DNA from: Hydractinia symbiolongicarpus | Lineage: Eukaryota; Cnidaria; Hydrozoa; Anthoathecata; Hydractiniidae | Assembly: GCF_029227915.1 (NCBI RefSeq) | Contig: NC_079884.1 | Span: 22,630,001-22,694,000 of the forward strand | Reading direction: 5' to 3' | DNA: 64,000 bases | Shown here: positions 12,401 through 23,298 of the stretch, piece after piece | Numbering within the stretch: the first letter of the stretch is position 1 | How the letters are laid out: each line of letters opens with the position of its first letter | Made by a program: the position numbers and the translations under genes | Notes under the pieces: model-generated | Told to the model about the DNA's origin: nothing | The model's database searches: none | What the model saw: only the letters and a program-made list of their open reading frames with translations

Positions 12401-15400
12401 TAAGTAGGTATTGTTATATTCATTATATTTTGAAATAGCTGTTACCAAGTTGTTACTAAAATTATTTAAAAGGGTGGACATAAATCAGAGCAATTCATAG
12501 AATGTAATCTACTGCAAAATCTATTTCCATCTGCACACTGTGCAATCGTTACAGTGTAATTTAGGTTTTAATGTCATTTTCCTTTCTTTTTAATAAAAAA
12601 ACTACTTGTTTTTAATAAGAAGTCTTGTATATTTCTTAGTTGCAGTTTTCAACCATCTATTTCTTTTTCAGAATTTTTAAAGAAAGACCAGAACTTTATC
12701 AACTTTACAAGGAACTGGTTGTAAGTGGAATCATTACGGCAGACGATTTTTGGGACAATCAAAAAATGGTAAATACGTTACGCTATGCTAATTACTGGTC
12801 CAAAATTTATATTAACTTCAGCAAAAAAAAACAATCCTTTCTATCAAGCAAATTAGATCTAACTTAAGTGACGTTCAAAATTTATAATATTATCAGTGAC
12901 TTGCAAAATGAAACAACTTGCATGATTTTTTATAGAATATAAATCCATCGAAGGAAATGGAGAAACAAGAAGTTGGTATTGGTTCAGGTTTCTTGGTATG
13001 TTCTTAAAATAGAGTCATTATGTCATTTGAAGGAATTGACTTTTTACAAATTTGTTTTTCCTAGTGTACAGTAAGCTTGAATTTTATAGAGGAGTATATA
13101 TATATTTAGAATATTCTTTTAAAAGCTAACTAATAAATTCTAAAAGTGTGCAAATTCATTTTATAGTTTCTTTTTTTTTGAGAAAAGAACAATTATGTAT
13201 CAAGAAAAGTAAATCCTTACATTTATAAAATTGGAGTGCTAATTTTCATTACACTGCCTACTAGCCCAGTCATGATTAAAGAATTTGATCATGACTGGGC
13301 TTGTAGGCAGTGCCCTGATGAAACTTTACCTACATAAAAGTTATTTGTTTTTACTAGCTTGATAACGGCCAATAGTGATATTGTTACATTGGTGTCCGTT
13401 TTTAAGCAGTGCTTCAAATACACATCTATAAACATAAAATAACATTATAATTATTTTCTCTAAAATGTATTACACAGTAACTCTAAAATTGCCGTTAAAA
13501 TTAGAATTATGAAATTTTTAAATACTTGATTGCTCAGGTCTCTTAAGGGCATGCACCTACTTTTTTGCAGTCAAATTCTAGCACCTTTTTCTCTTTCCTC
13601 ATGTTATTTGACCTTGGAACAAAAAAATAACATGACTAGCCTCAAAGTTTCTTAGAATATTCCATTTCGGTGGCATGAACGTTCCTTTTGCGCTCATATT
13701 AAAAATATCATGTCTAAATCAGCTAGAAGGCTTAAAAAAATGAAAGATTTAGGACAAATTGGAAAAAGTAAACGCATCTAGATATTTTTAAGTTAGAAAG
13801 CCTTGCGTTATTGCAATTGTTCCATCAATGAACCCCGTCCTGCATTTACTTTTTGGTTGTGGCACCTTAATCAGAAGATTAAATTTTATTGACCTAACAG
13901 GAATTTTGTTTTTAATACTTTGTTCTTGTAAAAACATTTCCAACAGACTCTATCTTTGTTTTAACCAAACTAGTTTCTTATAAAAAACATGTATCCCCAG
14001 TATTTCATACAATCAAGCATCATCTGTTGTTACTTTAGGCGGAGTTGAAACCAGACATGCATGGCTGTAATGAACTTCGTTTCAACTTGACAGCTGATAG
14101 CATTGAATCCATCTTTAAAATGTATCCTACAGGTATTACTTCTTTTTGGATAACCGACAGAAATGTTTCATGTAAAGTTTAACACGAAAAATATATAGCA
14201 TTTGTTTATTTTAGTAAAAGAGAAGTATGTCAACACTGTACCAAACGATGTAAGCTGCTGTTTCTTAAACATGCATGAAGTGATTGCAAATAACCTGTCT
14301 TCTTAGTTGCGTTAAGAGAAATACAAGACTTGGATAATTAGTGGCATTGAAGTTGAAATGCAGAATAATATCAGCATATTGTATATATCCTGAACATAAA
14401 CTTTTATATGTGAGCAAATAAAAAATGCATCTAGAGAGAACAAAATAAAAATATGTATTGTTTTATTAAGCTAGACTGTTTATTCTGGTAAAATAATCGA
14501 TATGCTACAATTCCAAAAATGGCTGTGTTTTGCTTTAGATGACTGAAAAAGAATTCTGGACAGAATTCTTCCAATCACAACACTTTCATCGAGATAGAAT
14601 CCAAAAAAACGCTTCTTCCAAGGATATATTTGGAGAGTATGCTAAAAAAGACGAACAAGGTATAGTCTTTCTTGTAGATTTCATTATAATGACTAGCTTC
14701 TCCTCCTTCTGTCTGCAACTATGTCACGTTATATCCAGTGATTTGTATAGCATTGCTCAAGCTTGTTTGCTTGCTAACAAGACAGTTCACAGTCAGTAAA
14801 TAGCTTGGAATTAGCTGACAACGCTACATGTATATAGTACAACCTAGCGCTCCACCATGTTGCCTTTTGTCATACTGCACTGCTAAGAAAAGCATATGTC
14901 AATTTATTTCGAATTTATCTCTTTTTTAGAATATTTAAAAAAGGTCACACAAGATTTTTTTGACCCATTATTCGATTTTTCATCAACTTCACCAAACTTT
15001 GAAGAGGTTAGTTTTATTTTTTTCTGGTTTTGTCCTTTTTCATCTTGATTTATCCAATTCTATTTCAATTCATTTGATGGTCTGTGTATAAAAAGGTAGT
15101 ATACCTTACTACCTTTGGTTATAACATTGTGGGTAAATGTCTATTTCTGGGCAAATGCTCACTTCCAAGCAGTATTTTAAAACGATTATTAATTTTAACA
15201 CTGTTATCTATGAGTCTAGCAGTCCTTTAACAAATATTGGAACATGTACTTCATACCTGTGGATAGTGGATAAAGCTTATGGTTAACTGATGGTCATGAA
15301 CAATATGGATAAAAATGTTTTTCATTAAATATCCTGATTAATAGTTCGTGTTCGTGCTTTTATCAAGTAATTTTACATATGTTTACGTTCCACTATTTTA

Positions 15401-18400
15401 TCCTCTATCCAGTTTTCGAGATATACGATGACGTCATTGTGTCTTAGGCAGAATGACGTCTGGAATTTTTTATCCCAGTTTTCTTCCAATGTGCTAACAC
15501 ACATTTGTGCCAAGTGGCGGCAATACGACGTCTTCTTTGTCTCTTTCAAAGGGAACGAAAGAGTCTTTTAGCCCTTCCTTCCCCACTCTCCTCAGCTTTT
15601 CAGAGGTCCTAAAATGTCTGCCCTGAATAGGGTTAACGCTCCCTCCCCATTTATGTACAACACAAATTGTGTTATTTTCTTCAATTCTTAAATTTTAATA
15701 AATCTTCTCAGTAAACCTACTCGTACACTTGCAGAAAAGTAAGACGTATCACTGCAACACTTTATTTAGAAGAACTCCATAAACATGCTCTAAACTAAAT
15801 GAACAAGAAATACAAAAAACTGTGTAAAAAAATGTCTGCGTATAGCCGAGCACCTTCTATGTCAGCCTTTCCAATTCAGTTTTTTTCACGACAACAAAAC
15901 ATTGCCGACGAGAAATGACATTTTCCTGTTTTGCGTCGCCAAACTTGTGTTTAACGTTGGGAAAGTTATTTCAGCATTCTCCTCGGCAACTGCCGAATGC
16001 CGACGTGAATTAGAATACTAGCCTGTCGACTTTTGTCTCTGTTTTTGCTACCCACTCCAAGGTGCGGACGTCCTGTATCGATACCCCGTAAGTAATGAAT
16101 AAATTCAAGTAAAATAAAATGTAATTTTTGAAAAGGATTCGACGAGATTGAGTTGGCAGTCAGAGTTATGGGGAGAATTTCGACCAAAGATGTCGGAATA
16201 ATTAGTACGATTGATCCGAAATATTTCCGTTTAGATATGGAAGGGACAAAAGATGGTCAATTAGGTGAAAGACCTAAATTCCTGGGATATAATTTGACCA
16301 GTGCGGTGACATGTTATAGGGAGGAAATCAAGAGAGTTTCTTTTTTCAAAAATATTTCAATTATAAAAAAATCTTTAGTAACAAATCTGTTTACGTTTTA
16401 AGGGGTATGGAACTACTTCAAGATCAAAACCTTCTGTTAACGATCCACTAATAAAACACTTTAACCACCAAAGTTTAATGGTTCTGCAAAATACACAGAA
16501 AAGGTAAGATATGCTGACTTAATTTTAATCAAATGGCGGAGATAATATGTAGAAAGTTGGGGAGGTATACACATGTTTAAGTAGATAAAGTATAAACGAT
16601 GTACACGGTATACGGTATTTACATAGAAGCATAGGTTAATCTTCATACGTCATTTTCTCTCTGTTTACAATAACATTTACGATAAAAAAAAAAAAATTTT
16701 TTCGGCACTTTATTATTTGCTTATAAGTGTTCTGTTTTTTTCTTTTAACTAAATATAATTTTTTTTCCTGCATGTTTTGTTTTTGTTTTAATTATATATA
16801 ACATTGTTTAGATCCAACACAGAAAGAGATTCTGACGAATTTAAAAAGGTAAGTTTTCGTGCTTAGCCGAAATTTTTTTTGTCTTCTTTACCGACTTTTA
16901 GTCAGTCGTGATCATTCTTTCAGAAACGTATTCGAGAAGCCTTGGAACTAGAAGACCTTGAAGAATACAGAGAAGGATCAGTTGCTACCTTAAAAATATT
17001 AGACATTGATAAATTTGCACATAAGCCAGCTGAAGGAGAACTAAACGGTTCTGAGGTGCGTATAAGATATTATGAAGTAAATGAAAATGTATGTGCGCAT
17101 TGCATCACAATTTCGTTAACCATTTGCGTCAACAATAATATTTTTTAACCTGATACAGTCCGCTTAATTGCGGAGAACGGTGCTCTGTTTCAAAAATGTT
17201 TAATATACACCGATAGAATCCGCAATTTTACGGTTACAAACCAAACATATCCCTTGATCACACGCAATGTATGTAAATTTCGAGTTTCTGACATACCCTT
17301 CGGCGTCATTGTCAGCTTTAGTGGGCTCCGCTCACCAATCTGTCCCGAAACCGTACCTAACATGTTATTTGATTTTAATGATTTTCTGAAAATAATTTTA
17401 CCTTCTTTCTCTGCATAAACTTCTTTACACTTTGTAGTACTTGCAAGTATATTTCTTTTTTTTTTGTGAGAATTATCTGACAACCATAACAGAATACGCA
17501 CTTGTGGTAGAGCTTTCGCTTCCAGTGTGGAAGGTCTGGCCGAGTCATGTTAGAGACTATAAAAGTGTGAATCGATCCTTTCTGCTTAGCGTTCAGCTTG
17601 AGAATAGGATTGATCTTAGGCAGTTGTCTAGTTTTCGTAGTTCAAATGGGAGTTTTAAATTCACTAGGACCCCAACTCATTAAAAGCTGATGCACAGTAA
17701 AAATGCGCACGGTAAAACATATACACTTAAGTTTATTTATTTGCTTAGTGAAAACATTTCATGCATTTTGGAGTTTTTCCTTCTTTCAGGTGTTTGGTGT
17801 GTAAGCTGATTTATTTCAAAATGAATTCTAACTTGCTTGTTTTTTTATCGAACTTTGAATTTTAATTAGGAACTGACGATGAAAGACCGTACGTAACTTT
17901 AAAAATTCTGACCGACACAAAATTCGTATGTTTAATTTTAATTTTTGGATAACCTCTATTAAAAGTAAATTTTGACGAGGCAGTCATTCTTGGCACTTGA
18001 ATGAATGTTACGTACCTTTAAAAATGTACGTAACATAACCTTATTTTGGTTCTGTATTCTTTCATTTTACGCATTCTTGGAAGCAAGCAAAGGTTTTGAC
18101 AAAGTGTCGTGTGTTTCTTGTCATTATTCACGATGTTAAGTGCTCGAAACGGCTTTTTCACAGATTCTATGAGTTTTTTTACCGTACGTAACACAAACAT
18201 AAAATCATCAAGTATTTTCAGGAACTTTAAATGTTCCGAAATGTCTAAAGGGTAACCATTGCCATTTTTATTGCCCTTTCGTGCCTTTTACCAAGAAGTG
18301 TAACGTATTTTTGGTCAATTCTCAAGTCTGATGCTGTTTGCTGCTATCAAGACATTTCAATAGACATTTCCATCGTTGTCCCATTGAATGTCTAATGTTG

Positions 18401-20446
18401 CGTACGTTCTCAAGAAATGACCAGGTCATATGGAATTGTTCATATTTTATTTAATAATTTGGCATAATAATTATTTGGAAAATTAGATTTTTTTGGCACA
18501 GATTTGTGAGCGGAACACTGGTATGATTTGTTGTGTGCGATATATAATATTGTTCTACATCACCATTCGGGGTGTTCGCTTTTTTAGGACAATGTGAAAC
18601 GTCTAAATGTTTATGTTGCGCAATGAGCTTTAATAAACAACGGTATTTACTTATTTGTTTTTTTAGAATGGGTACAATAACGCTGCATATCAAAAAAATA
18701 TTATACAATTAAAAGAAAGCGTAACGGCTTGGACACCTTCCCTGTCACAAGTAAATACAATATTCACAAGTTCGTGTATCGTGGATTGATTTGTAGTTTT
18801 ATTTTTTTGGTTATTTTTTAAAGGTACTTTCAGCTTCAGATGCAGCAGAAGTCATGGAAGAGGTATCGCCTGGTGGCAAGTTTATGTCTCATGTTGGGAA
18901 AACGAATTTAGCTGGTATGTTGAGCTTTCTGCTATACATTTTTAGTGTTTCAAACTCTTGGAAATACCAAAGAATTACCGTTCACCCCTATTTTAGAAAA
19001 TGGCGGTAAAAATGTCTGCAGATCTAAGCAGCGATAATACTGCACTCTGATTGGTTCCTTTTTGGTACCTAGTTCGGGACATTGTATCTCGCAATTTAGC
19101 CAGATGATTATTTTTTCGTTATTTTGTGCCACGGGGACTCAAGGCAATAGTAGCAAATTCGATTTTGTTTTAATTGCGTTGTAAATTTATCGTGTCCACA
19201 CACGTATGTGCGACTGGTAATATTTCCATTACAACAAGGAAATAATTCAGTGTAATTACCGCATTCTGATTGGCTAGATACAAAAGTGTTGACTCAGAAT
19301 TGTTGCTGAAAGTGGCAGCACAAAGAAATGTTTTAGTAACGTGAATTATCTGGACAGTATATAAACCTGCTATCATATTCAAGGCAAGTTAAAACAGCCC
19401 AGCCTCATCCAATGCTTGTGATTATTCTTTAAAATATATTGAATGATTCACCACTTAAAATACACTTTACTTAATAGAATGGTGTACTTCATAAATATTT
19501 TTATCTCTTAGAAACCGCACCAAGTGATTTACTGCAAGAAATGAAGAAGCAATATATATCACTAGCTGAATTGTTGAGACATTTCTGGTCCTGTTTTCCT
19601 GTCAAGACTCCTCAATTGGAAGAAAAGGTACGTGTTGGAATTAGAATAAAAAAGTGCATTTGCGAATTTGTGCTAACGAAGGGTTTGAAAATAAATATAT
19701 AACATTTGAATGAACACGTAAATACATAACGCATGTTATAATGTTGGCAAGGGCGAGACTTTTCAACTTGAAAATTGAACTGCTAATTTGGGTCCAGTAC
19801 TGCAGTAATGATAACCACGCTAATATACAGTCTAAAAAGAGAGTTTTGCATTCTTGGCACCTCCAAGTTTTGAAGGTTGTTCTGATCGTTTTATATTCAA
19901 TTCACTAAGTTTATTTACAGGTTCGTCGAATGGCTAGCAGTTTAGAAAAATACCGAGATACGAAGCTAGCCAACTTTCAGTGTATGCAACCGTCGAATTG
20001 CAATCAGGTAAGTATGCGTTTTTCCCCTTCCCATTTATGTGTGGTCGACGTAAATCTTGATTTCTTCGTATGTGACTAATACCCTTCGCGTTTTTATCTT
20101 CGTGTGGTCGTTCTATGCACGTATATATAGCAACGTCTTTATTTTCCCGCGGTCGTTGTTAACTGACGTTTTTTCTACGTATCAATGTTTTTCTTGTGCT
20201 TGTGTGTTCTTTGTTGGTGTTTGTCTGTGTGCACTTGTGGTGACGTGTTTATCTTCACGTGGTTGTTGTCTTTTTGCGGTCGCTCTGAGATTGGTGTTTT
20301 ACGTATCCATAGCAACGTTTAAATCATTGAGTGGTGTTTATTTATTGTAGCTGGCTGTTCACATGAGTGAGATGATAGAAGTGGCCATCAAGAAGTTTAA
20401 AAGTTGGGAAGAAAGACGAGCGAGCGTGAAGTTAGGTCGGACGTAA
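9457..20446 (+). CDS. GTF2H1: General transcription factor IIH subunit 1 (p62)
   Basis: Sixteen exons join in frame: 9457-9610, 12202-12403, 12672-12768, 12936-12995, 14039-14132, 14215-14249, 14539-14659, 14930-15006, 16403-16503, 16812-16848, 16924-17055, 18667-18750, 18824-18914, 19512-19627, 19921-20007 and 20351-20446. The protein has 527 residues (human 548). Residues 1 to about 105 form the PH-like domain that binds acidic activators, TFIIE and XPC. BSD domain 1 carries [12 protein letters not shown]...DDFW, and BSD domain 2 carries [20 protein letters not shown] (from residue 215). A short exon encodes the conserved [13 protein letters not shown] block. The C-terminal part carries [17 protein letters not shown]...LEEKV, typical of Tfb1/p62. 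The protein is a core TFIIH subunit acting in transcription initiation and nucleotide excision repair. Intron 1 (2.6 kb) houses a DNA transposon. AATAAA signals follow at about 20554. Confidence 0.96.
10222..12174 (+). mobile_element. Decayed TTAA-flanked DNA transposon with THAP remnant
   Basis: The ends are imperfect inverted repeats: AGGGGAAGTAACC at 10222 and the complement of GGATACTACCCT ending at 12174. Both are bounded by TTAA (10218-10221 and 12175-12178). Inside on the plus strand is a broken THAP zinc-finger reading frame (10505-10745). On the minus strand near 11797-11950 a frame of about 50 residues rich in acidic and serine residues ends in a stop. TTAA targets together with a THAP domain point to the Kolobok superfamily; a P-like element is the alternative, but those normally leave 8-bp duplications. 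The element lies wholly within GTF2H1 intron 1 in the sense orientation of the THAP. Confidence 0.7.
10505..10745 (+). pseudogene. THAP zinc-finger domain remnant
   Basis: The reading begins [14 protein letters not shown], with the first two zinc ligands spaced C-x4-C. A downstream stretch in another frame reads [12 protein letters not shown], giving the C-x2-H pair and the HFEPDC motif typical of THAP domains. Between them are an in-frame stop (about 10644) and at least one frame change, so the domain cannot be made as it stands. THAP domains bind DNA and occur in P-like and Kolobok transposases and in host proteins derived from them. Its place between TTAA-bounded inverted ends suggests it is the N-terminus of a dead transposase rather than a host gene. 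Confidence 0.75.
13252..13312. repeat. 61-bp near-perfect hairpin in GTF2H1 intron 4
   Basis: The arms CACTGCCTAC-T-AGCCCAGTCATGAT and their complement are separated by an 11-nt loop, with one mismatch in about 25 bp. Weaker pairing (TTTCAT) continues outside both arms, so the whole palindrome is nearer 80 bp. It may be a palindromic MITE or a small-RNA precursor-like structure. Confidence 0.85.
17880..18200. repeat. Cluster of GTACGTAAC motifs
   Basis: Within GTF2H1 intron 11 the motif ACGTAAC, preceded by GT or CGT, occurs at about 17889, 18010 (inverted), 18027 and 18184. Two of the copies are next to TTTAAAAAT. This suggests a small decayed inverted-repeat element of uncertain boundaries. 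Confidence 0.4.
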
Positions 20447-21047
20447 CCAAATGAAGTGAGAGTAAACGTGCTGCAGTCGAAGTAGGATCTCATTTGTCGC
20501 GCAGGTTATGTGGGATGAGTGCTTTGTAGATAAACATCAGTAAATAATGTAACAATAAATAAATAAATATCGAAAATGATAAACAATGTTTTTCAATGTT
20601 GATTGCGCACACACACTTACACGGGATTCTAACGAAGAAAATTGACAAGTCTTAAATCATCAATGTCTTCCCCAGGGGTATTGTATCTTTTCTAACATTG
20701 GGACGCTGCGTTAGAGTGAATAATCCCAGGGAGAAAGTTGATTTGAAAAAATGTGTTTTTCAAGAAAATCAAGGCTAGAATAATGAGGGGAAATTCGTGC
20801 ATTGTCCCCTGCGATCTTAGCAATGTAGTTACTGCGGAACCGAAATGAAGGTTGTTGTTTTGAGAGGTTTAGTTTCAGCTTTTTATACCAAAAATTAAAA
20901 TGGTAATTTTATTCAACATTGCACCATAAAAAGCTTATTTGGAGTCCCGTCAGAATATACCTGTAAAATAGCCCTCGGCAAAATAGCCCTGTTCAAAGTA
21001 ACTAGTCACTTGAATTCTAAAAGTTTTACAGAATTTTTTTATACCAT
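20447..21047. other. GTF2H1 3' UTR and spacer
   Basis: Overlapping AATAAA signals lie at about 20554-20567. The rest shows no coding exon or recognisable repeat up to the transposable element at 21058. Confidence 0.5.
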
Positions 21048-21372
21048 GTACGAACTCGGCATATGAGAAAAGTGAGACCCGATACCCTATGTGATACCCG
21101 AGACCCGAGACCCAATACCCTGATACCGATACCCGAGACCCGATACCCTGATTTTTTTTTTATTATTTTTTTTAATTTTTTATTTGAATATGAACGATAA
21201 TAAAAACACATTTTGATATGTATATATTTCTTCATTATACGGAAATATTTGTTGCACGTAATATGCGAATATGTTGCTGGCTCAACAATGGTTTTATATC
21301 ACCAGGAACTACAATGAAACTAGCATCAAAAAAATTATTTTGTCTGATCAAACATGAATAATTAAAGTGATA

Positions 21373-22191
21373 CTAGACGTTTTTAAATTCATTAGAGAAT
21401 GTTTGTTTTTTCGTTGTAGGGTCGAAATAACTCCTTTTAGTTTTCGAAACCACGATTAAATTTTCTATATTGTCTGATGGAATATTTGACTGAAATTTTC
21501 CTCCACAACCATAGCAAGTTGATACATTTTTGTGGGTGTAGTTGAGTAGGAACAAGACATAACCATTATCTGTTGGTACAGGTGGTGCTGGTTTATTAAC
21601 TGTTGCTGAAGGTGGAATAGGTTGCGTTGATGGTGTTCTCGTTTGTGCAGAAGCTTGTGGATTGATTAAATTTGTGATTGGAACCTTTTTAACGTTAGCT
21701 AGCCCTTTTCTTCTTTGAGTTGCCTTCGTTTTCTTTTTGCCCGCGTTTTTCTCTTTGGAAAAGTCTACTAGGCTTCTGACATTAGTTGTCTTTTTTTCGC
21801 ATTGCTTTAAAAAAGGTTCGACCACATTCAACTTGAATGCTATGCAGACAGTATGCGCACATATTCCGAAACCTTTAAACCGATAGCAAATTTCACAGCA
21901 AGTTAAAATGTTTTTTTTCTTGTTTATTCCAACTGTGAATGGTTGTTTTTCGTTTTTAGCATTTTTAACATAATATGTATCGCCAAATCCTTTGATGACA
22001 TCTTCATTGTTACCAGCTAACAATCTGGCATCTTTCATTATTTCTTCAACTATCGACTCTGGAATCCAATTTAACGTTTTCACAATCTCGACGTCTTTTC
22101 CATCTGAATTTTGAGTTTGAGAAGAAGTAATTTTCTTTTTCTGAATTATATCAGATTTTCTTGGTGTATCTTGTTTTTCAGCATCGGGCAA
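21373..22191 (-). pseudogene. SWIM zinc-finger protein fragment of the MULE
   Basis: A reading frame of about 272 residues with no ATG at its upstream end; it opens directly next to a SINE insertion, so the N-terminus has been lost. Near residues 95-120 it has TCCEICYRFKGFGICAHTVC, which fits the SWIM pattern of cysteine pairs followed by C-x-H. Basic, proline- and threonine-rich linkers follow, then a C-terminal zinc-knuckle-like TCYGCGGKFQ. SWIM fingers sit after the DDE core in MULE transposases and also occur in uncharacterised cnidarian proteins, which I believe share the C-terminal CYGC motif. The frame is intact to its stop at 21373, so decay since the SINE insertion has been limited. 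Function as it stands is doubtful. Confidence 0.65.
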
Positions 22192-22204
22192 GAAATTGTA
22201 GTTG

Positions 22205-22443
22205 TAATGGCGTGTGGCCTTGTGGTTATGGAGTTCGCTTCGTAATCACAAGGTCCGTGGTTCGGTCCACAGCGCGGGCATGTTTAGCAAGTGCCTTTGC
22301 CACAGCTACGGGTCAACCCATGCCATGTGAGGGAAATTGGGTAGGTATTGCCGGTGTATACTTAATGTATGCATTCAGAACACAGGACCCACATTGATAA
22401 CAGTGTTTCCAACACTGAAGTGGCTATCCTGTATAAATATTCG

Positions 22444-22474
<31 letters not shown>

Positions 22475-22475
22475 T
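22205..22475 (+). repeat. tRNA-derived SINE with AAT tail, nested in MULE
   Basis: The A-box-like GTGGCCTTGTGGTTATGGAG (from about 22214) is followed by a B-box-like GGTTCGGTCC near 22261. A body of about 150 bp follows, ending in (AAT/ATA)n at 22446-22474. Imperfect direct repeats AATTGTAGTTGTAA (about 22194-22207) and AATTGAATGTAA (after the tail) may be its target duplication. It differs in body and tail from the GATA-tailed SINE family of this window. Confidence 0.75.
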
Positions 22476-22861
22476 GAATGTAAAATATAATAAAAACGCG
22501 TTTTAAAATTACTATTACTTCACTAAACACACGAACTTCACTCTTTGCTTTTTCCTTTCCCATTCAATCCATCGAACAGACACTTTCACATGCTTAATCT
22601 GGACTTCCTCATTAATTATTCATTCGATCGAACGTACGACTTGCTTCGAATAAACTTAACATATCATCTCTGATATGTTAGGTTGAAAAAACAAGAAAAT
22701 AATGAGAAAAAATTAGATTTTTATTGAAATAAAACATCGCCGAAAAAAATTAATAAAAAAAAAATCAGGGTATCGGGTCTCGGGTATCGGTATCAGGGTA
22801 TCGGGTCTCGGGCATCACATAGGGTATTGGGTCTCACTTTTCTCATATGCCGTACGAACTC

Positions 22862-23298
22862 CTGCGGCACTTGTTATTTTTTACTTTTGTAAAGGGGCGC
22901 TTTTTTTCAGTCAAGGGCGTTTATCTCAGCCAAACTAAGTCATTATAAAAAGTACGTGCGATGGAGCACTCTTCTTAGAAGTTAAAAACCATATATCCCG
23001 CGAGAACAGTGCGACTGCTGAATAACCTCGTCCCCAGCGCATGTTTTTTTACTCTCTCACCAAATTCAACGAAGAATATCATTTTTTGATAAAAAATTGA
23101 AAATAATTGAAAATTAGCGTTCTACGCCGTTATATCTCGGGCAGGCCGAAAATGGTTGTTAGTGGAGTGTTTTCACCACGATAGGATCCTGGTAACTAGG
23201 TGGAATTTTGAACCTAGTTCTCACTGAGTGCAGGTTTCTTCCTCCCCCTCACGAGCAAAGAAATACTTCCTATTTTGCAATACCGAAAGAGCACTAAG
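22862..23298. other. Spacer and 5' region of the JmjC gene
   Basis: Between the MULE and the start codon at 23299 I see no repeat or exon other than the presumed 5' UTR and promoter. The frame is open upstream of the ATG back to about 23275 but has no earlier ATG. Confidence 0.5.

Larger units (their letters stand above)
21058..22851 (-). mobile_element. Mutator-like (MULE) element with 10-bp target duplication
   Basis: The element starts GGCATATGAGAAAAGTGAGA and ends with the complement of the same sequence. The direct repeat GTACGAACTC flanks it on both sides (21048-21057 and 22852-22861), a 10-bp target-site duplication. The terminal inverted repeats are about 90 bp and built from iterated GAGACCC/GATACCC units; the left one has an extra unit compared with the right. 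It carries a SWIM-type zinc-finger ORF on the minus strand and a SINE insertion (about 22205-22475). Long inverted repeats, a 9-11-bp duplication and a SWIM finger together point to the Mutator superfamily. No DDE catalytic region is present, so this copy is non-autonomous or truncated. Confidence 0.85.

Noticed and set aside
16153-16401. Open frame of 82 codons in GTF2H1 intron 8
   Set aside because: The frame runs into the acceptor of the true exon at 16403 in the wrong phase, and shows no homology I recognise. The exon chain is complete without it.
20057-20350. 97-codon plus-strand ORF
   Set aside because: It falls in the last GTF2H1 intron, is hydrophobic by T-rich composition, and ends exactly at the acceptor of the true last exon in another frame.
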